Numbered from the stretch's first letter, positions 49,201 through 59,629 are shown. The stretch: DNA of 64,000 nt from Leishmania donovani (GCF_000227135.1 NC_018239.1:286742-350741), one strand, 5' to 3'. Numbers and translations are program-made. Notes: generated by a model from the sequence alone, not told the origin.

Positions 49201-49505
49201 CAGCCGCCAACGCCTCCGTCTCTGCGTCGACTTCGGCGGCGCTCGCTGCTGTTGCGGCGACCACGGCGCAGAGTGCCGGTGATATGCCACCGGTGGCGTT
49301 TGTCCGAAGTCGTCACCAAGAGATTTGCATGCTGAGAGCGCAGGCGATGCATCTTCTTCAAATCGGAGCGGGTGCAGGCAGCTCGACCCTCCCCGCAGCA
49401 GCATCGGCCTCCGCCTCTGCGGCGACGCAGCCGTCGTCTTCGTCATCGCAGCAGCAGCAGCACAGGAACCCGCTTGTGTCGCAGCTGCTGGGCCGCAACC
49501 AGTAG
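46272..49505 (+). CDS. CDC23: Anaphase-promoting complex subunit 8 (CDC23), 1077 aa
   Basis: A TPR array at residues about 590-830 matches CDC23/APC8 rather than other TPR proteins: LAILYDYSNVLYTKRDR, then ETNFAVGNYYVLLGQHDRAA, VEVKNTTAAVEAYRTAVELN and RDYRGWYNLGQIYELL followed by HALYYYWHTTSLRP. CDC23 is a TPR-lobe subunit of the APC/C ubiquitin ligase that binds co-activators and drives cyclin and securin destruction. The N-terminal 570 residues include weak helical repeats and long Ser/Ala-rich inserts, which make the protein almost twice the usual length (about 600 aa in animals). The C-terminal 180 residues are low-complexity, ending in a Gln run (SSSQQQQHRNP). The ATG at 46272 is the first in frame and follows a CA/CT-rich leader. 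Confidence 0.88.
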   Translation: MEWPSPSSLPGVEGSPGHGRLCSATSGGVGAFQQFSPATAATVGDNAPVPAEDRSPVSITVGEAMDAVAVQCERRGLINAATWLSEMSLHALPSLLTAPLQACSYGGHGGNSLCSPLHSVIHLDSGVFGNHAIAGDARAAPSAGWQRLHRVALGYFIKGEYQRCHHLILREVMRNTAVSSSCGVPLPSTTQRTWPMSVGEVSDNEGGLSLPLPEVVRGFRTTTLPPLLQFLSLYALFMDGVKAKQLSNNASQGGGAESSGMGRSGQQRALHPHARVLRAYLLEAMRNPVNMLNLPSSGNSDPEPQHGDGVDDEAALHAALGGALPSAHHTSSAKRPWTTSSAVWLASRAVSAATTTGIAAVMTTGASASRSAATKQAGCTHDSVFPCTAASPVFSNVSPAGSPAAKATAVQGGESDAAPTSDLLHIDPYLSWLMGVVLRELRMRQESATFLLAAVSVNPLLRCAWEDLACLVSREAQLAELDAALDGLEPFFMVDIFAAEVRGLLGITPVSSARLRIAAAAASAPSDGFAQSPPCSAPPEGRAATTTAKAGTRTSSPPPPPRTNTGATPPIPAAAPSNAWECFSLLFPDTPFFLSQLAHFYYHQRNRLDRAEALYQRIRALDPHYLAILYDYSNVLYTKRDRLGLSSLAQSVYQADAFRAETNFAVGNYYVLLGQHDRAALHFHRATAIDPQCAEAWLLLGHAYVEVKNTTAAVEAYRTAVELNERDYRGWYNLGQIYELLEAYHHALYYYWHTTSLRPADPGMWVAVANCLEHDGRIAESIACLERAETYDSSSSPSYPAYVRRIATHHIANSSYTRACVYLEKLAQSPAASTEDLLLALPFIVQHYVQRARSSVEGFVRSSSHDTVLFSPGANNVSLMSSPASGAVAAGRTALHHARAAAALQHLNKAEEHLSTMAELVMPSGRNGAGNEEAAQTPAASAAAGESEQAGAENSAPQRAAEDASNRRRTRQPRSGPAANASVSASTSAALAAVAATTAQSAGDMPPVAFVRSRHQEICMLRAQAMHLLQIGAGAGSSTLPAAASASASAATQPSSSSSQQQQHRNPLVSQLLGRNQ

Positions 49506-50577
49506 TCGCGGCAAGCGCTGCGACTTGAGGGTCGATCGAACAAGTGAGTGCGGCACCAGTGAGGGAGGCCGGTGGAGGTCCGCGCACTCGAGGCCCATGG
49601 TTCTTGACAGCCTGCGGGGCTGGGTTTTCTAATTGGCCACCGGCTCCTCTCCACACGCGCATAGCAGGCGGACGATACCGTTGTGGATGACGCATGCTCT
49701 TCGAGCGCTCTGCACAAATCGGTAGAAGAGGCCCTTTAGCATGAAGCGGTGCGTGTGCGCTGATAGACGCGTGTGACTCTTCACGGCCGCCGCACCTGCG
49801 GCAGCCGTTGCCCTCCCCCCTCCGCCCCTTGCTCGCATGAACGCGGCTTTTTGTGCGAGCGGCGTCTGAGAACACACCGACCGGCCAACATGGTGAGGTG
49901 AAAGGAAGTCGATGGGGTGTCAAGATACCCCCAACCACTGGGAAGTTTGACCGCCCCTCTTTCCACCACACTCGGTTTTTGTATTCTTGTGACGGACCTG
50001 CATCTCTCTCACAGAAGCACACACGCACACACATGCACATACATGCAGTCCTTCTCTTGCATCCCTTCTTCGTCTTTCTACCCTTCTTTGTCGTGTCGTC
50101 AGCAGTGGGAGAGACTCTTGTAGGGTAGCGCGCCTCTCAGCAACGAGAAGTACACACACATACGCGCACACAAAAGGCTGCCAAAAAATCCCGCTAACGG
50201 GCACCCCCTCCCCCTTCCCCTGCACATCCATAGAAGCACGTCCACGTCCACACCGGTGCGCTGGCGATATATATATACATATATATATATATATTCAGAA
50301 CCGTACCAAAGAGGTTCACCTCTTTTCCTTCTGTGTGCTGTACTGTTGTTGTTGCTGTGCGCGTGCATTCATAGATAACCGCCCCCCTGTCGAGGAGCAG
50401 GAGAGGCGGCGTGTGCGTGCGTGCGTGTGGGCGTCTGGCTGCCTTGAGGCATACGCAGGGAGAAACGGTGGGATACAACATCAGGGCGTTGGCCCTTTCG
50501 GTGAGCTCCGTGAAGTAGACGCTGTGTGCACGTGTACTCACAAAAAGGGGGGATTGCGGTCTGCCATAGACATCCGT
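49506..50577. other. Intergenic, no gene recognised
   Basis: This 1.07 kb contains a TA repeat (50267-50294). The open frame that joins the next gene begins at a GTG (50335) and is Cys-rich until the first ATG at 50578; I treat that stretch as 5' UTR. Confidence 0.55.
50267..50294. repeat. (TA)n microsatellite
   Basis: About 28 bases of TA repeat with one interruption, about 280 bp upstream of the long coiled-coil gene. Confidence 0.88.
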
Positions 50578-53500
50578 ATGCCCGCTGCATTGCAGACGCC
50601 ACCGCCGCTGGTAGATCAGGACGGTGCCCCGCCCTTTAGTGCGCAACGGGCAACGCTCGGTGCTGCCACTAGCGCCGCCACGGTCGCTCCCACCAGGATC
50701 CCTGCTGACAGCAGCAACTTGGGTCGCCAACGCGCGGTGCCGTCTTCCTCTCTCTCATCATTCGCCACCGTGTCGTCTCCAGCACATATCCCTACGACTT
50801 CTGGCGCGGGGGCGCTTGACAGCCGACCGGATACCCCGGCAAGCCTGGTGAGGGCTTCCGCGATGGCGGCGGCGCCGCCGTCGACGACGTTGTCACGGTC
50901 CTCGTCCTTAGCTTCTTCATCTGCGTCCTCGCAGCCCGCAGTTTTTCCAGGTAGCAGGCAGTTTGGCTCAAGCACACATGCCCGAGAAAGCCGAGTGGGT
51001 GCCACCGCTCTTGAGCCGCAACGCCAATCGCCATCGATGGTGCCGGCAGCCACCGAGGAGGATCCTGGAAGCCACTTTCCGTGTTCTGCCGCGGATGACG
51101 CCATCGCTCACTCGGTGCCGCTTCCTCTGCTGGTCGAACAGCAGCGCCACCGCATTCGTGCTCTGGTGCAGGAGCGCGACGCCGCCGCCGCGGAGCTCAG
51201 TGAGCTGCACACCTTGTTTCAGCGTCTGCACGACGACTACGAGGAGACAACGCGCGAGGCGGATGGATTGCGGCTACAGCTGAGCAGCCTCCGCGCGCAG
51301 AAGGAGATGCAAAGCGATGAGCACCGGCTATTGCGGTCGAGTCACGCGCGCCAGCAGGAGCGCATTCAGCAGTTCGAGCTGGAGTGGGCCAACAACTCCA
51401 AGCATCTCCGCGAGCAGCTCGACGCACTCGTCAGTGAGAGAGACGCCATGCAGGCCCAGCGTGACGCCTGCATGGCCGACAGCAACGACTTGCGCCGGCA
51501 GCTAATTCAACTGCAAGCCGAGATTCACCGCGTGGAGTCGAAGCATCGAGAGGCGCTGCGAGAACAGGCTGACACACACGCGCAGCAGCTTCGCTCTGCC
51601 CTGCAAGAAAAGGAGGAGCAACTCCAGACGAGGGCGGCCGCAACGCGGCGGGAGGCACGGCTGGTTCAGCAGGAGCTGGACCAACTCGGCGCCGGCCACA
51701 CCGCCGCGCACGAGGAGCGCGAGTCCATGCGGTGGCGCCTCTCGGAGCTCGAGACGGTGGTGACCAAGAAGGAGCAGCTCCGCGCCGAGCTGGAAAGAAT
51801 GGTAACTATGCTCCGCTCGCGGCTGAATGATCAAGAGGAGGCGGCGCGCCAAGATGCGCAGCGCTACACGCAGCGTGCCCAGGACCTGGAGCTGCTGTAC
51901 CGCGGTCAGGTCGCGCAGGAGCAGCGCCGTGCTCAGGCTCTCCAAGACGATCTGGCCGCTGCCCGCAAGGCGACGCAAGAGGCCATGCGACAGCAGGAGG
52001 CCCTTCAGCAGTCTCACAGCGAGCAGATTAAGGACTTTGCAGCGCGCGCTGCAAAACTCGAGGACGACCTTCGCCAACAGCTCCGCGCCCTCCGCAGGGA
52101 GCTGGAGGAGGCACAGGCACATGCGCTTGAGCACGAAGCTGCCGCCCGCCGCAGCCAGCGCGATGCAGAGACGCTGCGGGCCACGTGCTCTAGCGAGCAA
52201 GAGGCACTTGAGCGGCTGCAGCAGGCTCACACGGCGCAAGCCCAGCAGTTGTCGCGCGCGGAGGGGAGCGCGACTGTTCTGCAGACGCGCCTGCGCGAAA
52301 AGGAGAGGGAGGCGGAGCTACTGCGGTGCGCCATGGAACAGGCCACATGGACGCGGGAGATGCGGCAGGCAGCGCACCACACGTTGGCGTCCCTTCTTGG
52401 GGTGCCGCGGGTGTCCGTGCGAGGTGGCCGACGCCGGGTGAAGGAGGGAGAGGAGATGGAGGGCTGGTCTCCGGCGCTGCAGCTCGAGTGGGCGGCGGAG
52501 GCGCAGGGCGCTGTCCCCTCCCCGTCGCCTCGCAAAGCGCAGCAGAGGAGGGATTCCGCACCCACTGGCGCTGGCGACACCGCTTATGTTGTACCGGAGG
52601 GCGGCGAGTCCACCCCATCCTCCCGCGAGGTGGAGGGGGTTGTGCCCTCGCCCTTCAAGGGCGCTGCCCGTGCGAAGCGTGCGCAGCGTCACCCAGCGAT
52701 CGCTTCCGACAGTCCTCAGCGCCCACCAGCTACGCCAACGAAGGCAGCAGCTGGACAGCACGTCGAGGCCATCGAACACACTGTGCCACGAGATACAGGT
52801 CAATCTGATGGTAAGGGGCACGCGGGATCATCCACTGAAGCCAGCCATCTACTGCAGCCACCGCTCTTGTTCCGCGCCGCGTCTCCACTGACTGCGGCTC
52901 CGCCACTACATCCCGGAACGCCGCGGACCGCTGGCAGTAGCTCTCCCTGTCCGGCTCAGGGTTCGGCTGGCTACGCTGCAGCAGCAAACTCTACCACCGC
53001 CGCGCTCCGCGGCGGTGGTGCCGGCGCGTCGCCATTTCCATCGCCTCTGCGAGCGCTCTCCTTTGTCCCGGCTCAAACCACCGCAGGCTGGGCGAATCCT
53101 CTGCGCACCGCCACCGGCGTGGCAAGATCACAGCCGCTTTCCACCCCCCTTCTCTCCTGCCAGCAGGTGGGCCACATCTACAACATCCCTGAAGAGGAAG
53201 AGCAGCAGCACCAGCCGCAGGCGGCGGTGACCGAAGGTCATACCAGTGGAGCCGCGTACGCTGCAGAGCCTGCACGTGGATACTCACGCACACAAAGGCC
53301 ACAGTCGGCGACGCCCCTGTCAAGGAAGGCAGGCGAGGTTTTCTTCGATGATGTCGTGGGCGCACCGCGTGCGCGAGGGTTTCCAGCGAGGGTGCTGATC
53401 AGGGGCACAGATGCCGGCGCTGCTGTACCTGGAAGCCATGAGCGGCAGACAACATCAGCACAGCTGGTGACTGCATCCACGGCACAAGTCGGCACCTCTA

Positions 53501-54972
53501 ACACGCACCTCACCCCCTCTACTTACCGCGGAAGTCTTGCCTCGAGCGATAGGGTGAGAGGGGCTGACGGTGCGCGCGATGCGCAGCCGTCTTTCTCGCT
53601 CGGGGACAGCCTCTCCTATGACCACGGCGCATCTGCGCCAGGCGTCCGCGCGGCGGAGCTCATCGCGCAGCTGTCACACCCCTCGTCGGCGGCCTCCGAC
53701 AAAACGCCTGCGATGCAGCGCGGAGTGTCGAACACCAGCAGCCACCGCAACGTGCTTAACGGCGGAGATTCGGCGCTTCAGCAGTACCTTCGCGACACCG
53801 TGCAGCAAGTACTCGCTGATCACGGTCGCGGCGGGACACCCCAGCGTGGGCCGCTCCATGCATGGCGGCAGCGGCCAGACGGCGGTTCCGCAATTCTTGC
53901 AGCTTCTGGGTACCACGGAGATGGCGTCAACAGTGCCGGAGAAGCGGATGAGGACGATTTCGGCTCTGCATCTCTCCTCCGCTCGTCTGTCGCAGTGCCG
54001 CTTGTGCGACCGGCGCCCCAGCCAGCGTCTACAGAGGGCTTCGCGAACGGCGGAGGGGCGACTCGCATGATTGGTCCCGGCGGCAGCAGCCAAGGCGACG
54101 CTGGCGGCGCTGTCGCTGTGACTCGGAATGGCAGTTCGGCAGCCGCAACTCCGCACAAGACGGCCGCAGCAGTATCAGCAGCAGGAGAAACCGTTCAAAC
54201 CAATCGCAGAGAGAGCGGCATTTTTCAGACTCTTGAACAGCTTGCCGGCCGACAGCAGCAGCTCCTGCAATCGCTGGGCCACCTGCCGCACGCGGTGATG
54301 TTCCCGACAGCGCGCAACGCCGATGTCCCATCCTCGCTACCATGGCAAGCGACAGCGGCAGACCCCTCCCTCAGCGAGGGCTTGCGGAGCAGCGCCAGCA
54401 TCATCGTGCCCACGTCTCTCTCCCTGCAGGAGCATAGGTGCTCCCTGCAGCACCAGGGCCAGCGCGAACCCGACGATAGCCAGGGTGTAGCACGGTCGTC
54501 TGTGGGCGTGGTCGCGGCTGGCGGAGCACCGGCCGATGCCGCCGGATCGGCGTTGACGGTCAGTGCACCTTTGCCCAATACCGATTCCGCGGGCTTTGGG
54601 AAAAACATTACTGCACAGGGCCATCCTGCAGCTGCGGCTCGCTATGCGAAGGGCAGCGATGCCGGCACCGATGTCGAGCTCGACCCTCGGCAGCTCTCCT
54701 ACTCTACCACGGTCGCCACGACTCAGCTCACAGATGTAAAACAGGGAGACCAATCAGCGGTAAAGAAAGACACGGGCGACCCGACGGCGGCGGCCGCCGC
54801 GGTGGTTCAGGGCTCACAGCCGAGAGCGGAGAGGCAGGCTGCCTGGTCATCAGAGCCAGCACTCTCAGTGTGGGCGGTGGCGGCGACCACGGCAAGCGCA
54901 AGGTCTGCGCCATCTGTGTCGGAGGTTTCGTCGCTGTCGCAGCTCGAGCGACGGTTTGCGACGCCATTCTGA
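50578..54972 (+). CDS. Long coiled-coil protein of unknown function, 1464 aa
   Basis: I recognise no named family. Residues 1-180 are Ser/Ala/Pro-rich. Residues about 184-600 form one nearly continuous coiled coil, very rich in Glu, Gln, Arg, Ala and Leu, with heptads such as LVEQQRHRIRALVQERDAAA and RRELEEAQAHALEHEAAARR. Residues about 600-1464 are low-complexity and probably disordered, with short helical islands such as LQQYLRDTVQQVLADH and IFQTLEQLAGRQQQLLQSLG. No membrane span or signal peptide is seen. This head-rod-tail layout is typical of cytoskeletal, basal-body or Golgi scaffold proteins, but no specific role can be given. The frame is open further upstream only without ATG. The ATG at 50578 begins the plausible protein, MPAALQTPPPLVDQ. 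Confidence 0.82.
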   Translation: MPAALQTPPPLVDQDGAPPFSAQRATLGAATSAATVAPTRIPADSSNLGRQRAVPSSSLSSFATVSSPAHIPTTSGAGALDSRPDTPASLVRASAMAAAPPSTTLSRSSSLASSSASSQPAVFPGSRQFGSSTHARESRVGATALEPQRQSPSMVPAATEEDPGSHFPCSAADDAIAHSVPLPLLVEQQRHRIRALVQERDAAAAELSELHTLFQRLHDDYEETTREADGLRLQLSSLRAQKEMQSDEHRLLRSSHARQQERIQQFELEWANNSKHLREQLDALVSERDAMQAQRDACMADSNDLRRQLIQLQAEIHRVESKHREALREQADTHAQQLRSALQEKEEQLQTRAAATRREARLVQQELDQLGAGHTAAHEERESMRWRLSELETVVTKKEQLRAELERMVTMLRSRLNDQEEAARQDAQRYTQRAQDLELLYRGQVAQEQRRAQALQDDLAAARKATQEAMRQQEALQQSHSEQIKDFAARAAKLEDDLRQQLRALRRELEEAQAHALEHEAAARRSQRDAETLRATCSSEQEALERLQQAHTAQAQQLSRAEGSATVLQTRLREKEREAELLRCAMEQATWTREMRQAAHHTLASLLGVPRVSVRGGRRRVKEGEEMEGWSPALQLEWAAEAQGAVPSPSPRKAQQRRDSAPTGAGDTAYVVPEGGESTPSSREVEGVVPSPFKGAARAKRAQRHPAIASDSPQRPPATPTKAAAGQHVEAIEHTVPRDTGQSDGKGHAGSSTEASHLLQPPLLFRAASPLTAAPPLHPGTPRTAGSSSPCPAQGSAGYAAAANSTTAALRGGGAGASPFPSPLRALSFVPAQTTAGWANPLRTATGVARSQPLSTPLLSCQQVGHIYNIPEEEEQQHQPQAAVTEGHTSGAAYAAEPARGYSRTQRPQSATPLSRKAGEVFFDDVVGAPRARGFPARVLIRGTDAGAAVPGSHERQTTSAQLVTASTAQVGTSNTHLTPSTYRGSLASSDRVRGADGARDAQPSFSLGDSLSYDHGASAPGVRAAELIAQLSHPSSAASDKTPAMQRGVSNTSSHRNVLNGGDSALQQYLRDTVQQVLADHGRGGTPQRGPLHAWRQRPDGGSAILAASGYHGDGVNSAGEADEDDFGSASLLRSSVAVPLVRPAPQPASTEGFANGGGATRMIGPGGSSQGDAGGAVAVTRNGSSAAATPHKTAAAVSAAGETVQTNRRESGIFQTLEQLAGRQQQLLQSLGHLPHAVMFPTARNADVPSSLPWQATAADPSLSEGLRSSASIIVPTSLSLQEHRCSLQHQGQREPDDSQGVARSSVGVVAAGGAPADAAGSALTVSAPLPNTDSAGFGKNITAQGHPAAAARYAKGSDAGTDVELDPRQLSYSTTVATTQLTDVKQGDQSAVKKDTGDPTAAAAAVVQGSQPRAERQAAWSSEPALSVWAVAATTASARSAPSVSEVSSLSQLERRFATPF

Positions 54973-56225
54973 TCAGCAGGTGAATGTTCCGAAAGATGAG
55001 GTTTTTGAGAGGACCTCTTCGTCAGTGTCATCAAGAGCGGAGGTGCTATGTTGTCCTTTGCTGCGACCTGGCGGCTCTCTGTATCGCTCGCCCCTTTCCC
55101 CGTCTCTTGGGTGCATGGCTTCTCCTCCAGAGTTCGCCTCCCCCCCTCCCCCCACACACGTACACACACGCACACATTCACAGATATGGCTGCGTCTTTG
55201 TCCTTTCCCCGGAAGGAAGGCATGCAGTCCACCATGATGACAGTGCGACGCCACACGACAGCGGAGCTGATACGGTGTGCGTATGTGTATGTATGCGTAT
55301 AGGAGGAGCAGAGGCCATGCCGACGCACCGCCGGCAGCAAACACACAGGCATGCAAGCTACACAAGGCAACAGCGGCAAACGGGCAAGCACAAGCAGCAA
55401 TACAACAAGGACAACGATAGCAGGACTTTGTCGCTGGAACAGAGCTAGGGAAGGTGCGAGGGGGGGGGGGTAGTCATTCTGGCGGCCTTCGTCCCTCGCG
55501 TATCAGCTGCGAAGAGGGTGGGCAGTGGGTACGCAGGTGCAGTCACGATGGCGGAGAGGCAAGGATAATGGTCGGGGAGGAGGATGGGGGAGGGATCGAT
55601 GCACGCGTGCCTGTGCGCGTACGCTCTCTCGCACCACTACATCGAGGCGGCTCCTCATCTCTTCTCTTGCTCCCATACGCATTTTCGGCCTGACGACGTA
55701 TCCTTTTCGTCGAACGGAACCCACGCGTGAGACCGGGCCCCGTGCACGCACGACTGTTGCCACACGAACGCACCTCAGAAAAAAAACGAAGAATAAGAAT
55801 ATCAGATGCTTACCCTCGCCGCTCATCGTTTTTTTTTGTCTTTGTGGCTGGTGCGTAGGCCATGCGCTCCTTTTCCCATCCATCCGCGTCCTGCATATCG
55901 CCTTCTTTGCCTCCTTTTCACCGTCGCTCTGCAGCGACGCCATAGCCTGCACTCCAATCCACACAGAATACAAACTCATCCTCGATAGCTGCGAATAGCA
56001 TAACTAAACGGACAGAAGCCACGCACGCAACGTGACAGGACTGGTGTAGGAAGAACACAGACACACGCACATTACACGCCCACTGCGCAAACGGGAAGCA
56101 AAGACACCAGCACAAAACGTACGCTTCCGTCTTTCCGACAGGCCAGACCACCACCACTCACCACCCGCCACCACGACACACACAGGAAAAAGAAAACGCG
56201 CAACTGATTCCTAAACACTAACAAT
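54973..56225. other. Intergenic, no gene recognised
   Basis: This 1.25 kb has a run of 11 G at 55460-55470 and A/C-rich DNA just before the aminotransferase gene. The open frames on both strands have no family features. Confidence 0.55.
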
Positions 56226-57719
56226 ATGTTGCGCCACGCTGCTCGCAGCTTGTCACCAAAGCAATGCTACATAAGCCCTCGCGTCATTGAGGCGGAATAC
56301 GCCGTGCGGGGGCTGATCCCGGCGCGCGCAGATGAGATCAAGGCGGACTTGGCCACTGGCCGCGGCTCCTACGCGTTCGAAAGCCTTGTGTACTGCAACA
56401 TCGGCAACCCGCAGTCGGTGGGGCAGATGCCGCTAACGTTCTACCGACAAGTGATGGCGCTCGTGGATGCGCCGTCCCTGCTGGAAGATGCGGTAATCGC
56501 TGCGCGGCTGCCAGAGGACGCCGTTGCGCGCGCGCGCAGGTACCTTGCGGAGATTGGGACGGGTACCGGCGCGTACACAGAGTCGTTCGGCTACCGGTTT
56601 GCGCGCGCTGCCGTTGCCGAGCACATTAACAAGCTCGACCACGGCGTGAGCCCCGCTGCGACGGTGAACGATATCTGTCTGACAGACGGCGCGAGCATGG
56701 GTGCGAAGCTGTTCCTGCAGCTGCTTGTGGGCGGCGCGAGCGACGCTGTGATGATCCCGGTTCCGCAGTATCCGCTATACTCTGCTCAGATTGCGTTACT
56801 TGGCGGGGTGAAGGTGCCCTACTTCCTGCACGAGTCGGAGGGGTGGGCGATGAAGTTGCCGGACCTTGTTGCCGCGTACGAGCGGTGCGTGACCGAGAGC
56901 GGCGCGACGCCGCGCTTGTTTGTGTGCATCAACCCCGGGAACCCGACGGGGAATGTGCTGGAGCGCTGCGTGATGGAGGACGTCGTGCGTTTCTGCCACG
57001 AGCGCGGCATGCTGCTGCTTGCGGACGAGGTGTACCAGGAGAACGTGTATGACACACGGCGCCGGTTTTTGAGCTTTCGCGAGGTGGTACTTGGGATGCC
57101 TGAGCCGTACTGCTCGGAGACGATGCTTGTGTCGCTGCACTCGACATCAAAAGGAGTGATTGGTGAATGCGGGCGGCGCGGCGGGTATTTCTGCATGGCG
57201 AACCTGCCTGCTGCGCTGCGCCAGCAGGTTGTGAAACTGTGCTCGATCAACCTGTGTGCAAATGTAAACGGGCAGTTGATGACTGCGCTGATGTGCTCGC
57301 CGCCGCGCGAAGGCGAAACGAGCTACGCGATGCACCAGCGCGAGTGCGACGCGATCTTTACGGGCATGAAGGAGCGCGCTGAGCTGCTGGCGCGCGAGCT
57401 TGGGAATGTGCGCGGGCTCTCGTGCCAGCCGGTGGAGGGCGCGATGTACGCGTTCCCGAGAATTGTGTTGCCTGAGCGGTACGCCCAGCGGAACGAGGAG
57501 CTGAACGCGAAGGAGGGTCGGCGGCTTGCGCTGGACGCGCGGTGGGCGCTGGAGCTGCTGGAGTCGAGCGGGATCGTTGTTGTGCCCGGGTCTGGGTTCG
57601 GGCAGGAACCCGGGACGCTGCACTTCCGGATAACGATTCTCCCGCCTCTTGAACAGATCGATCGGATGGTGCGTGCAATCCGCGAGTTCCAGGACCGGAT
57701 CTACGAGCAGTACGCGTAA
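56226..57719 (+). CDS. ALAT: Alanine aminotransferase
   Basis: This 497-residue class I/II PLP enzyme catalyses alanine plus 2-oxoglutarate to pyruvate plus glutamate. Visible motifs are CINPGNPTGNVL (N239), LLADEVYQENVY (D267 contacts the PLP ring nitrogen, Y270) and the Schiff-base lysine in HSTSKGVIGECGRRGG (K309); STSKG followed by GECGRRGG is characteristic of alanine rather than aspartate aminotransferases. The C-terminal LHFRITILPP carries the substrate-carboxylate Arg. All key residues are present. The N terminus MLRHAARSLSPK resembles a mitochondrial presequence, but a cytosolic form cannot be excluded. The ATG at 56226 is the first in frame, and its length agrees with family members. 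In trypanosomatids the enzyme supports alanine excretion and proline metabolism. Confidence 0.95.
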   Translation: MLRHAARSLSPKQCYISPRVIEAEYAVRGLIPARADEIKADLATGRGSYAFESLVYCNIGNPQSVGQMPLTFYRQVMALVDAPSLLEDAVIAARLPEDAVARARRYLAEIGTGTGAYTESFGYRFARAAVAEHINKLDHGVSPAATVNDICLTDGASMGAKLFLQLLVGGASDAVMIPVPQYPLYSAQIALLGGVKVPYFLHESEGWAMKLPDLVAAYERCVTESGATPRLFVCINPGNPTGNVLERCVMEDVVRFCHERGMLLLADEVYQENVYDTRRRFLSFREVVLGMPEPYCSETMLVSLHSTSKGVIGECGRRGGYFCMANLPAALRQQVVKLCSINLCANVNGQLMTALMCSPPREGETSYAMHQRECDAIFTGMKERAELLARELGNVRGLSCQPVEGAMYAFPRIVLPERYAQRNEELNAKEGRRLALDARWALELLESSGIVVVPGSGFGQEPGTLHFRITILPPLEQIDRMVRAIREFQDRIYEQYA

Positions 57720-58765
57720 GGAGCTGAGTGTGCGCGTGTGCATGCGTGTTGTCAATACAAGCGGGTGAGGCTGTTCTTCTGTATGATTTTGGTAAAAAAG
57801 ATCACAGTGAGGCCCTCGATGCGTGCGTGCGCCTGTGCTGTTCTCCTGTGTCTTCTCATCGCGAGCTGCGTGCGTAGGTTTTGCTTCTTCTCGTTGGCCA
57901 TCTCCTCTTCCCCGCCGCCATCTTTACTTGCACTTGCCCTCCTCGTCTATACCCCGCCTTTCCGTTTACTCTGCGAGCGTATGTGTGTGTGTGTGTACGT
58001 GTACGTGTGCGTGCGTACGTAGATACGTGTGCATACGTGTGCCAGTGCGGATGTGTATGTATGTGTTTTGGCCGTTGTTTTTTTTTACATATGTTCGATA
58101 TATTGGTTATATCGCACTTTTTTTCAGGCTCGCCCGCTTCCGTCCACATGTCGGAAGGGGATATATGCTCAGCGAATGAGGTCGCTGTGTGTCCGTAATG
58201 GCGTGCAAACAACCGTGAAAGAGAAGACGCCACGGACACCCACAGTGCCAAAGGTCTGGAGGAGTGGCGGCACAGAGATGTTTGTTGCCAAGCGGAATGC
58301 GACGCGCTGATGGGCTGAGGTGTGCGAGGATGTCTCACTCCTTTTATCTCTCCCATCTTGCGTGCGTACATGTCTGTGCGCCGTCGCTCACGTAGGTAAG
58401 ATATGGTGGGACTCTCTCTCACATAGTGTGTAGGATATGCCACGACTTCTTGCTGCCCCTTCTCCGCCTCTTCTCGTGGCGCTTTCCTCCGTTCGCTCCT
58501 TTCGATATATACATTTTCTCTGCGACGGGGACGTATGCTTCGCTGTTGCGTGTTTGTGTTGGCACACGATCGTTTCAACATTACGCATACTCAGCAGCTG
58601 GTTAGACCCCGCAGCCCAGACGCAGACACTTCTTCACCTGAGCAGGAGCTCTGCACACATTCCTCCCCTCTCCCCCTACACTTCGCGTGGCGTGTCGCGC
58701 TTTCATATCCATTCCGTCTCTAGTGCTGTCTGCTGCGGCTGCCGCCTCAAGTTGACGAGAGCTTC

Positions 58766-58792
<27 letters not shown>
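58766..58792 (+). repeat. (CA)n microsatellite
   Basis: About 27 bases of perfect CA repeat, followed by degenerate CA-rich sequence. Confidence 0.92.
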
Positions 58793-58796
<4 letters not shown>

Positions 58797-59542
58797 GAAC
58801 ACGCACGCGCCCGTACTCGCACACACGAACATAAACGAAGAGGGGCGCACCTACGCTCGCACGTATAAACGCACGTCTCTCTCTCTCTACATATAGAGAG
58901 AACGAGACTCCATCCTCTTATCACGATCCGTACACGTGCGCTTCCTTTGCGCCCCTTCTTCACCTACACTCACCGATGGTTTTCGTCTTCACGTCAGTCA
59001 TCTCTTTTTCCTGTTTTCTTGGCTTTGGCCTTCACCGAAACGTTATAGATCCTTGTACGCAGGGGCGTCTCTGTCCACTGTTGGCCCTCCCCCCATTTTC
59101 TTTGTCCATGTGTCTGTGCGTGTGCTCGAAATAGAGAGAGGAAGCTTCACACTTCCTTCTATACAGGTAAATATTTTCTTAGTCTGTTGCACTCACCAGG
59201 AACACGTACAAGTCTCTCGGTCCTTCCCTCTTGCTTCGCTTGCCGCTGATCCTCCCCATCGTTTGCGATCTACATCTCTCCGCAACGCTGCAGCACGTTC
59301 CTGATCGACTTCTCTGTCGTTCTCTTGTCTTCTTTCTCGGTACAGCTCCTCTCAAGACACTCCTGATACGTGCGCATCTGCAAGCGCACGCATACAGGAA
59401 GTAATCGTGCACGCGCGCCTACCACACGTACCTACAACGCTCGAAGAGAGCGAGCGAGAGTGAGAGCAACTCCCCTTCCTGGTGTGACCCGTGCAAAGAA
59501 GGCGCGCGCGAATCGCCGTTGCTGCGGCTCTTGTGTCCAACC

Positions 59543-59573
59543 CTCCTTTTTTTTGCGTCTTTCTGGTCCATAG
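59543..59573 (+). promoter_or_regulatory. Candidate spliced-leader acceptor for the primase-polymerase gene
   Basis: A C/T tract with eight T ends in GGTCCATAG, giving an AG 57 bases before the ATG at 59630. This excludes the in-frame upstream non-ATG start at 59519, which would lie before the splice site. Confidence 0.62.
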
Positions 59574-59629
59574 AGACGTGTTCCGTTATAGAGAAGAGAG
59601 CGTCGCACGCGCAGGCACGCTCTACCATC

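Larger units (their letters stand above)
57720..59629. other. Intergenic, no gene recognised
   Basis: This 1.91 kb has GT-rich DNA near 57985-58060, T runs, a CA repeat (58766-58792) and TC tracts. The minus-strand frame 57856-58581 is Arg/Thr/His-rich, runs through the GT repeat and is regarded as spurious. Confidence 0.6.
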
